Positions 16,098-22,139 of a stretch of 22,139 bases of DNA are shown piece after piece. The stretch comes from CAIOZA01 sp964464375 (GTDB lineage: Bacteria > Bacteroidota > Ignavibacteria > Kapaibacteriales > UBA2268), in assembly GCA_964464375.1 (NCBI GenBank), contig CAYXFU010000053.1:1-22139 (forward strand), read 5' to 3'. The notes beneath the pieces were generated by a model, which saw only the letters and a list, made by a program, of their open reading frames with translations, did no database searches and was not told the DNA's origin. The translations under genes and the position numbers were made by a program. Numbering within the stretch: position 1 is the first letter of the stretch; each line of letters opens with the position of its first letter.

Positions 16098-17006
16098 TTA
16101 TTGATTATATTGTTTAATAAAGGCTAAATTCCTTTCGGCACTGGGCTTGAACTTTAATTGCAAGACAGACATAATCTCTTCTGGCTTTTTTCCAATTGAA
16201 GCCAAATAAACGGCACCGCTTTGCCTAAGTGCAAGGGGTGTGAAATTTATTTTTTCAGTTTCATTGATATTACTTTGCTCAATTCTTTGTTTTAACATCT
16301 CCCTTAAACCACGAATAGTAATGGGTTTGTTAGCACTTCTATTGCTGTGGCTAGCAAATAGAGGTGAATCCTTGCCAGGTGCATCTTTGTCTCTCTCGAA
16401 TAAATATTCATTTATCGACATTCCAATATGTTCAGGTAATATCAGTTTGCATTCTTCATTATTACGATTAAAAACGATTATGAATTTTTTTCTAAATATC
16501 TTGAAATTACTGCATTTCATTGAAGCAAGATCTGATTCAGCAAGTCCTGTGCAAGAGATCAAACCAATAACGGCTATATCGCGTAATCCCGGAATTTGCT
16601 TCCTGCTTATATTATCGATTATTGATTTTATCTGTTTTGACGTAAGAAAACTTGTTTTCCCCGTTTTTCTGTTCAATTTTTGTTTTATATCTTTTGCTGG
16701 ATTTGTGCTGATTATAGATTTATTTTTTAAATAATTAAAAAATCTTCTTAGTGCTGTTAAGTATGTATGAATAGAATAGTCCTGCATTCTCTTACGGATT
16801 TGAAGATAATTTTTATAACGTATTACATCCTCAGTTTCAAAGTAAAATTCTTTATCAACGTCATAAAAGAATAGGAATTCATTCAAAGCTTTCTGATATG
16901 TTTTGATCGTTTGAAAGCTTTTGTCTGAATATGTAGTTAGAAATTCTTCTGATAACAGCTTCAATTCAGATGTTGAAAGCTTATCAGATTTATTGCTTAA
17001 TTTCAT
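16098..17006 (-). CDS. Tyrosine-recombinase-fold protein with a degenerate active site
   Basis: A 302-aa intact reading frame with the layout of XerC/XerD. The N-terminal SAM-like core-binding domain (about 12-95, with the usual TYxTALRRFFNYLKNK helix) is followed by a catalytic-type domain (about 115-300). The fold landmarks are clear, but catalytic residues are missing. TGLRxSEL reads TGLAESDL (Arg to Ala156); HxLRH reads LALRQ (His to Leu258, only Arg261 kept); the LGH box reads LQL (284); and no Tyr stands at the expected nucleophile site (N293/F296; Y300 is almost the last residue). It probably binds DNA without cutting it, or has another role. It is divergent from rlmD with only 39 bp between starts. 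The fold is confident; function unknown. Confidence 0.8.
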   Translation of the reverse strand: MKLSNKSDKLSTSELKLLSEEFLTTYSDKSFQTIKTYQKALNEFLFFYDVDKEFYFETEDVIRYKNYLQIRKRMQDYSIHTYLTALRRFFNYLKNKSIISTNPAKDIKQKLNRKTGKTSFLTSKQIKSIIDNISRKQIPGLRDIAVIGLISCTGLAESDLASMKCSNFKIFRKKFIIVFNRNNEECKLILPEHIGMSINEYLFERDKDAPGKDSPLFASHSNRSANKPITIRGLREMLKQRIEQSNINETEKINFTPLALRQSGAVYLASIGKKPEEIMSVLQLKFKPSAERNLAFIKQYNQ

Positions 17007-17045
17007 TTATGTAGATTAATATTTTTAAAACAATAATATAAGAAA

Positions 17046-18473
17046 ATGTCCCAAAAGAACAAAGAACAACAGATCGTCGAATTGAAAATAGAATCAATTG
17101 GTTTGGAAGGAATAGCGGTAGCTCGTCTAGATAACTTAGTATATTTTCTAAAAAAAGCTGTGCCTGGTGATATGGTTCTTGCTGAAGTACAACGAAAGCG
17201 CAGGAATCATGCAGAAGCTAAAGTAATTGAAGTGTTAGAATCATCACCTAACCGTGTTGAAGCTAAATGCTCTCATTTTGTTTCATGTGGCGGATGTTCC
17301 TGGCAAAATCTTCAATATGAGCAACAACTTTATTGGAAGAGACAACACGTGAAAGATGCTTTCGAGAGAATCGGTAAAGTTGAATATAGGTCAATAGCCG
17401 AAACACTACCGGCTCCAAAACCGTTCAACTATCGCAATAAGATGGAGTTTTCATTCGGAGCCTCCCGCTGGCTTGAGGTTCATGAAATTAGTTCTGAATC
17501 AGAAATCGAAAATAAGAATTTCGCTCTAGGACTTCATATCTCGGGCAGATATGATAAAATTCTTGAAATTAAGGAATGTCATATTCAGCAGGAAATAGGT
17601 AATTTACTTCTGACTCTTGTACGCGATAAAGCTCTCGAGCTTGGAGTTTCGGCTTATCATCTCAAGGAACATCATGGTTTCCTTAAAAATCTGATCATCC
17701 GTTTTGCAGAAGCTTATAATGAGTATATGATTATTTCGCTCAGCACATCCCCTACTAATGAAGCCGAGCAAGAATTTCTCGATTGGTTTACAGATATCTT
17801 ACCAGATCTTCTGGGTGTTAATGCTTCAATGTTAATTGCAATAAATGATACAGTTTCACCTGTTGCTCAAGGCACAATTGTAAAGGTAACCGGAAAGGAT
17901 TATCTAACTGAGAATATACTTGGAATTGATTTCAGGATTTCCCCGTTTTCATTTTTCCAAACAAATTCGAGTCAGTTAAATAATTTTGTTTCAAAGATTT
18001 TAGATATGGCAGAATTATCTGAATCTCAAACTGTATGGGATCTTTACTGCGGAGCAGGAACAATTTCCTTGCCTGCATCCAAAAGAGTAAAGAAAGTCAT
18101 AGGTATTGAGTTATCTGAGTCGTCAATTAAAAACGCAAAAGAGAATGCAGAATTGAACAATATTTCAAATGTGGATTTTTATTGCGAAGATTTACACAAG
18201 AAATACATTCCGGAATTACTCAATTCTCTTGAAAAACCCGATGTTATAATTATTGATCCACCAAGAGCCGGAATGCATGCTGATTTAGTAAATACACTTC
18301 TTGAGCTTGAAATTCCGAAAATTACCTATGTGAGTTGTAATCCGGCTACCCAGGCAAGAGACTGTGCTTTACTTTCAGTAAAATATGATGTAACTGAACT
18401 TCAACCTGTCGACATGTTCCCTCAAACATACCATGTTGAAAATATTGCAAATTTAGTTCTTAGAGAGAAGTAA
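17046..18473 (+). CDS. rlmD: 23S rRNA (uracil-C5)-methyltransferase, RlmD/RumA family
   Basis: SAM-dependent enzyme that makes 5-methyluridine in 23S rRNA (U1939 in E. coli for RlmD). 475 aa. TRAM RNA-binding domain at about 10-68; [4Fe-4S] ligands C75, C81, C84 (CSHFVSCGGC) and C178 (ECHI); SAM motif VWDLYCGAGTISLPAS; IIDPPRAGMH; nucleophile C431 in YVSCNPATQARD; catalytic-base Glu in TYHVEN near the C-terminus. Within the family the exact target (RlmD, RlmCD or a tRNA TrmA-like site) cannot be set from sequence alone, but the Fe-S cluster plus TRAM favours 23S rRNA. No Shine-Dalgarno is obvious. The queE start lies one base past its stop, so the two are co-translated. Confidence 0.92.
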   Translation: MSQKNKEQQIVELKIESIGLEGIAVARLDNLVYFLKKAVPGDMVLAEVQRKRRNHAEAKVIEVLESSPNRVEAKCSHFVSCGGCSWQNLQYEQQLYWKRQHVKDAFERIGKVEYRSIAETLPAPKPFNYRNKMEFSFGASRWLEVHEISSESEIENKNFALGLHISGRYDKILEIKECHIQQEIGNLLLTLVRDKALELGVSAYHLKEHHGFLKNLIIRFAEAYNEYMIISLSTSPTNEAEQEFLDWFTDILPDLLGVNASMLIAINDTVSPVAQGTIVKVTGKDYLTENILGIDFRISPFSFFQTNSSQLNNFVSKILDMAELSESQTVWDLYCGAGTISLPASKRVKKVIGIELSESSIKNAKENAELNNISNVDFYCEDLHKKYIPELLNSLEKPDVIIIDPPRAGMHADLVNTLLELEIPKITYVSCNPATQARDCALLSVKYDVTELQPVDMFPQTYHVENIANLVLREK

Positions 18474-18474
18474 A

Positions 18475-19164
18475 ATGGATACGTTAATGAATCACAAAGA
18501 TATTAACAAGATTTCTCTGAACATCAACGAGATCTTTTATTCAATACAGGGAGAAGGAACACAGGCAGGATTAGCCTGTATATTTGTTCGTTTGCAGGGA
18601 TGCGAACTTCGTTGCTCATGGTGTGACACTCCCTATGCTTTAGAAATTAAATCTGAGCAAATGAGAATGAATGGCAAAGAAATTGCTGATAAGATTATGG
18701 AATACAATTGCAGATTAATCCTGTTTACAGGTGGAGAACCTTTAAATCAACCCGACGTGTTGCCTTTGATGAATTATTTTCTTGAAAATAATTATTCCGT
18801 AACACTCGAAACGAACGGTCACAAGGATATTAGTAACGTCAATCCTGACGTTAAGAGAATTCTCGATTTGAAATGTCCAGGTTCTAATATGTCAGATTAT
18901 AATAATTATGATAATTTTAAATTTCTGACAAAATTCGATGAAGTTAAATGTGTTATTGCCAACAGAGAAGATTATTTGTTTGCAAAGAGCATTATCGAAA
19001 AGTACAGTTTAGATGAGAAAGCAGGATCGGTTATTCTTTCCCCTGCATTCGGAAAAATCGAATTGATTGAAATAGCTGAATGGATGCTGCAAGACAGTCT
19101 TCCTGCAAGACTTCAGATGCAGTTACATAAATTTATATGGAGTCCGGACACCAGAGGTGTTTAA
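18475..19164 (+). CDS. queE: 7-carboxy-7-deazaguanine synthase QueE
   Basis: Radical-SAM enzyme that converts carboxytetrahydropterin to 7-carboxy-7-deazaguanine on the way to queuosine or other 7-deazaguanine nucleosides. 229 aa. INEIFYSIQGEG (17-28) is the QueE opening; the radical-SAM cluster is C43-x3-C47-x2-C50 (CELRCSWCDTPYAL); SAM-binding TGGEPLNQ and ETNG follow. AGAGAAG at the end of rlmD serves as the ribosome site for ATG 18475; a second ATG four codons on is possible. QueC, QueD and QueF are not in the window, so the pathway is split across the genome. Confidence 0.94.
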   Translation: MDTLMNHKDINKISLNINEIFYSIQGEGTQAGLACIFVRLQGCELRCSWCDTPYALEIKSEQMRMNGKEIADKIMEYNCRLILFTGGEPLNQPDVLPLMNYFLENNYSVTLETNGHKDISNVNPDVKRILDLKCPGSNMSDYNNYDNFKFLTKFDEVKCVIANREDYLFAKSIIEKYSLDEKAGSVILSPAFGKIELIEIAEWMLQDSLPARLQMQLHKFIWSPDTRGV

Positions 19165-19184
19165 ATTTATTTTTTATGTGAATT

Positions 19185-21233
19185 ATGAGTATCAACAAGA
19201 TCATAGGGCAAGATAGCATCATTAAACATTCTAAGAATGTTGTTAGTAATCTGATCAGCAAAAAAGGATCGATAACCGCTATCAGTGGTGAAACAGGCAT
19301 GGGTAAGTCCATTCTTCTTAATGCCCTGTATCAGGAAAATGAAACGAAACCACAGTTCAAAACTGTTCTGGTTGAAAATCAGGCTCCAATCGGAAATTTC
19401 AAAATCAGCAACATCCAGCCCCTGCTCCCATTCAACAGGGCAATTCAACTTATTATGGCTAAAGAAACTGGTTCTGCCAGCAAAAGACTTGCTGTTAGTG
19501 TCGGTTTAACTGCTCTTGCCTCTTTGCCGCTGATTGGTGATGTATTCTATTTTGTCAAAGAAACATCAAAGGATGTTCGACAATATAGAGGTGAAGTCAT
19601 TCAGGAAGTCAGTGAAACAGTTGCTGATTATTTCAATTCACTCTATTCTTTATCCCAGAAGTCTCCCCTACTCATATTCTTTGATAACATGCATTGGGCT
19701 GACAAACAATCTGTGGAATTATTGAATTATCTGAATGATAAGATAGCTGATCTCCCTATTGCTGTTGTTTTCACTTATCAGAAATCAATCGTTGAAGCTA
19801 ATCCATCTCAATTTCTGATTTATCTCACTGAACAAAATGAACTTGGGAAACTTCAGACTTTTGAGCTTGAAAGCTTCTCCCTATCTGATATTAGAGAGAT
19901 TTGTAAAGAAACATTGCATCCTTACACTCCTAATACCCAATTCGAAGAATGGCTTATGTCCAAGAGTTACGGTGTGCCTGGTATTATTGCTGAATATCTC
20001 AAACATTTTGCCAAAAATTCGCCTTTCAATCCCAGCGGTCAATTGAAGGATAATTTCGAAAATTCTGCCGTTTTTCCCGAAAGCTTCAATATGGCTTTCT
20101 CGCAGTCTATAGGTGACTTGTCTGAGGATGAACGTAATCTCCTCGCTCTTTGCTCTGCGGAAGGAAGAGAGTTTACGGCTTTGATTATTTCACATCTGCT
20201 CAATACTGACGTGCTGACCACCATTAAGAGATTAAGATCCTTACAGAATAAATCCGGTATTATAAAAAGTCAGGGTGCGCATCACAGGTATGCTCAGACT
20301 ACGACCATATATGAATTCTCTCAGGCGTTTTATCATACTTATTTCGCCGGGACTTTAGAATATGAAGAAAAAGTCTCCATCCATGCCCAAATTGCAAAAT
20401 TTCTCAAAACAAAAATGGATGAGTCTGACGACATCGAGAAAAAAGGCGAAATCGCTCCGTATATTGCCGCTCATAGTCTCGAATCCGGCGATGAAGACAC
20501 CGCCAAAAAAATGCTCCTGATCTCGGCTCAGGCGGCGAACGTTACCGGTGGTACCGATGCTGTGGAAGAAGCGTATGCATTGTATCAGTCGCTTACCTCC
20601 AAATCAAAAGAGGATGCTCTTACTCCCGATAAAATTATTTTCGACAATCTGCTCGAGCAAAGCTACCTTAACATCACGTCCGATCAAATTAATAAGGACG
20701 CCGGTGCTACTAACGATAATGACAATCTCCCAATAGATTTTAATTACATTCGCAGATCTATCGTCGATGAATATCACAAAGGTAATCTCGACAGAGCCTC
20801 CGATATTGCCCTGACTTACGTCAATACCCATAAATCGCATCTCCAGCCTTCTGAGCAGGCTCAAATGCTTACAATCGCCGCAAAGTGCTTTCTCGAGAAC
20901 AACGACCTTCACGAAGCTGAAAAGTACTGCCATGAAGCTCTGGAACTTATCAAAAATTACAAGGAACCAATTCCCGAATCTTTCGCTCTCAATATCTCGG
21001 CTATTATTAAAGCTGAAAAAGGCGATCTCGACGGGGCTTACTTCACGCTCCAGGCAGCGGCTCGCAAGTCCGTTAATCTTCCGGCTGAAATCCGCCTGCT
21101 TACTATTTCTAACATTGCTCTTCTTCTAAAAAAGTGGGACGATAAAAAATCCGACAAATACCTGTCCGCCGTCCGCAAAATCAGCAAACATCTAAGCTTC
21201 GATGAATTTGCACAAGAAGTTTTGAGGAATTAA
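19185..21233 (+). CDS. AAA_16/STAND-like ATPase with helical-repeat C-terminus
   Basis: A 682-aa predicted NTPase. Walker A is GETGMGKS (35-42); Walker B is LLIFFDNMHWAD (162-173), the 'DxxHWAD' form of AAA_16 modules seen in STAND-type regulators. Between them is a hydrophobic stretch, LAVSVGLTALASLPLIGDVF (102-121), that may be a membrane hairpin or buried helix. A winged-helix-like segment (about 315-380: LSEDERNLLALCSAEGREF) follows. From about 400 to the end the sequence is helical with TPR-like units (AKCFLENNDLHEAEKYCHEALELI; KGDLDGAYFTLQAAARKS). No recognisable effector or DNA-binding domain. It begins 20 bp after queE. Codons shift to more G+C-rich choices in the last third. Its stop lies inside a heptamer repeat. 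Role unknown: signalling scaffold or regulator is an inference from architecture. Confidence 0.78.
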   Translation: MSINKIIGQDSIIKHSKNVVSNLISKKGSITAISGETGMGKSILLNALYQENETKPQFKTVLVENQAPIGNFKISNIQPLLPFNRAIQLIMAKETGSASKRLAVSVGLTALASLPLIGDVFYFVKETSKDVRQYRGEVIQEVSETVADYFNSLYSLSQKSPLLIFFDNMHWADKQSVELLNYLNDKIADLPIAVVFTYQKSIVEANPSQFLIYLTEQNELGKLQTFELESFSLSDIREICKETLHPYTPNTQFEEWLMSKSYGVPGIIAEYLKHFAKNSPFNPSGQLKDNFENSAVFPESFNMAFSQSIGDLSEDERNLLALCSAEGREFTALIISHLLNTDVLTTIKRLRSLQNKSGIIKSQGAHHRYAQTTTIYEFSQAFYHTYFAGTLEYEEKVSIHAQIAKFLKTKMDESDDIEKKGEIAPYIAAHSLESGDEDTAKKMLLISAQAANVTGGTDAVEEAYALYQSLTSKSKEDALTPDKIIFDNLLEQSYLNITSDQINKDAGATNDNDNLPIDFNYIRRSIVDEYHKGNLDRASDIALTYVNTHKSHLQPSEQAQMLTIAAKCFLENNDLHEAEKYCHEALELIKNYKEPIPESFALNISAIIKAEKGDLDGAYFTLQAAARKSVNLPAEIRLLTISNIALLLKKWDDKKSDKYLSAVRKISKHLSFDEFAQEVLRN

Positions 21234-21257
21234 TAATTAATAATTAATAATTAAAAA
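21230..21257. repeat. TTAATAA heptamer tandem array
   Basis: Three exact TTAATAA units plus a fourth variant, TTAAAAA. The first unit contains the TAA stop of the ATPase gene (21231-21233). Confidence 0.9.
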
Positions 21258-21270
21258 TTCAATCTCGTCC

Positions 21271-21432
21271 GTGTTATTCCGAACGCATGCAGGAATCTCT
21301 TCCGTGTCATTCCGAGCGTAGAGAGGTGCCGGAGACCAGCGAAGCTAATCTATGTATTCGCTTTTTGCCTTGTCATTCCGAGCGTAGAGAGGAATCTGGA
21401 TTCTCACGGTCGCTCCGCTCCCTCAGAATGAC
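21271..21432. repeat. Cluster of GTCATTCC-type dispersed repeats
   Basis: A 21-bp unit beginning GTCATTCCGAGCGTAGAGAG occurs twice without mismatch (21306-21326 and 21372-21392). A degenerate unit, GTTATTCCGAACGC...GCAGGAATC, precedes them. The second copy forms an imperfect hairpin with GGATTCTCACGG...TCAGAATGAC (21398-21432), which matches the left arm of the MITE interior at 9.2 kb on the other strand. No coding potential is convincing here. Confidence 0.8.
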
Positions 21433-21456
21433 AGCATCTCACTTCGGTGTTCGATA

Positions 21457-21525
21457 TTCGATGTTCATTATTCGATGTTCATTATTCGATGTTCATTATT
21501 CGATGTTCATTATTCGATGTTTGTA
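21457..21525. repeat. 14-bp tandem array TTCGATGTTCATTA
   Basis: Four exact consecutive copies (21457-21512), then a decayed fifth, TTCGATGTTTGTA. Each unit looks like two related heptamers, TTCGATG and TTCATTA. Confidence 0.92.
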
Positions 21526-21527
21526 TT

Positions 21528-21567
21528 CCCCTGTCCCCAGTCCCCTGTCCCCAGTCCCCTGTCCCTA
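21528..21567. repeat. 14-bp tandem array CCCCTGTCCCCAGT
   Basis: Two full copies and a truncated third, CCCCTGTCCCTA. The unit splits into heptamers CCCCTGT and CCCCAGT. The last bases (CTA, 21565-21567) are the TAG stop of the adjoining minus-strand OmpA gene. Confidence 0.9.
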
Positions 21568-22139
21568 CTGCGTAATTACTCTTAATTCTACGCGCCTGTT
21601 CTTCTTCCGCCCCGCTTCCGTGGCGTTGTCCGCCAACGGCTGCAGCGAGCCCTTGCCCGACGCGAACAACCGGCTCTTGGCGATTCCCTTGCGCACCATG
21701 TAGCTCAGCACTTCGTTGGCTCGCTGCTCGGAGACCTTCGTGTGCTCGTCCAATGTGCCGAACACGTCCGTATGCCCCTCTATGAACAGCTTCGAGCCTG
21801 TGTTTGCCAGCATGAACGCCGCTATCTTGTCCAGCTCCCTCTGCATGGGCGGCGTCAGGTAAGTTACCCGCGGTCCGGAGTACGCAAACGTTTGCGACAT
21901 CTTCAGCGGTGCCGGCGGTTTGGGTGCTTCGGGAGTCAGCTTGGGTGCAGTTGTGTCCGCACTTGGGGCAATAACCGTACCCAATAAGTCCTTATTTGCC
22001 CCTGTTCCGCTCGTGTCGGCAACCGTAAGTGCTTGATTTGTATCAGCAAGTGGTACCAGGTGACCCCCCACGCTGTCCCGTCCGTCGTAACCCTTTGGCT
22101 GGCTTGGGGTTAGCTTCGACGCCCCGTCCTTCTTCCTGG
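21565..22139 (-). CDS. OmpA-family protein, 3' part (runs off the window)
   Basis: The frame stays open to the window edge, so the N-terminus is missing; a GTG at 22071 is more likely an internal Val than a start. The visible part begins with a low-complexity linker rich in Pro, Ala, Lys and Thr (APKLTPEAPKPPAPLK). It ends in a canonical OmpA C-terminal domain: LFIEGHTDVFGTLDEHTKVS, SEQRANEVLSYMVRKGI, GKGSLQPLADN and KKNRRVELRV. GHTD and SEQRA supply the Asp and Arg used by the family to hold peptidoglycan. Codons are clearly more G+C-rich than in the 12.2-14.2 kb OmpA gene. It converges on the ATPase gene with only repeats between. Confidence 0.88.
   Translation of the reverse strand, partial: RKKDGASKLTPSQPKGYDGRDSVGGHLVPLADTNQALTVADTSGTGANKDLLGTVIAPSADTTAPKLTPEAPKPPAPLKMSQTFAYSGPRVTYLTPPMQRELDKIAAFMLANTGSKLFIEGHTDVFGTLDEHTKVSEQRANEVLSYMVRKGIAKSRLFASGKGSLQPLADNATEAGRKKNRRVELRVITQ

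Noticed and set aside
16098..17006. Active integrase of a genomic island
   Set aside because: Catalytic residues are missing, and no att-like duplication or tRNA gene is seen beside it.
19185..21233. Anti-phage defence gene call for the ATPase
   Set aside because: No defence partner or known sensor/effector domain is visible; the neighbours are RNA-modification genes.
21457..21567. Possible CRISPR array
   Set aside because: Units are 14 bp and directly contiguous with no spacers, and no cas genes are nearby.
21287..21703. 138-codon plus-strand ORF in the repeat junction
   Set aside because: It translates dispersed and tandem repeats and then antisense of the OmpA domain; not a gene.

Overview
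The window looks like a low-GC chromosome segment from a free-living anaerobic or fermentative member of the Bacteroidota/Chlorobi/Ignavibacteria/Kapabacteria (FCB) assemblage. The clues are a C-terminal type IX secretion (Por/T9SS) sorting domain, several OmpA-family envelope proteins, surface proteins opening with the 'ISYQG' pattern common in that group, weak or absent Shine-Dalgarno sequences, and an HndD/HydABC-type [FeFe] hydrogenase. The assignment is inferred from gene style; no rRNA or other marker is present.

Left third (37-8463, all minus strand). One tightly packed seven-gene unit is transcribed from a promoter near 8.5 kb: rex, hydC (NuoE-like), hydB (NuoF-like), hydA ([FeFe] hydrogenase), a fused hydrogenase-like histidine kinase, a lone receiver, and a receiver-kinase protein. 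A near-palindromic Rex operator lies between possible -35 and -10 elements just upstream of rex. The layout suggests a self-contained redox and H2 circuit: Rex would read NADH/NAD+, HydABC would exchange electrons among H2, NAD(H) and ferredoxin, and the H-cluster kinase would sense H2 and pass phosphate to the receivers. No DNA-binding response regulator is encoded here, and the HydEFG maturases are not in the window.

Scar region (about 8580-9520). This holds the decayed 3' end of a histidine kinase gene. It is followed by a GTCATTCC-type dispersed repeat interrupted by a 130-bp MITE-like element with perfect 15-bp terminal inverted repeats and a 4-bp target duplication.

Middle (9544-15238, plus strand). 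Envelope genes: a tail-fibre-like surface protein with decapeptide repeats, a T9SS-sorted secreted protein and a double-OmpA-domain outer-membrane protein appear to form an operon. A lipoprotein gene with its own intrinsic terminator follows.

Right third (15338-22139). A TauE/SafE-type permease converges on an intact tyrosine-recombinase-fold gene that has lost most catalytic residues. Divergent from the latter is rlmD-queE, followed by a large AAA/STAND-like ATPase with a helical-repeat C-terminus. The window closes with a repeat-rich convergent junction, which carries three unrelated tandem arrays with 7- or 14-bp period and more GTCATTCC repeats. The 3' part of a GC-richer OmpA-family gene runs off the edge. 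Base composition visibly rises from about 20.3 kb to the right end.
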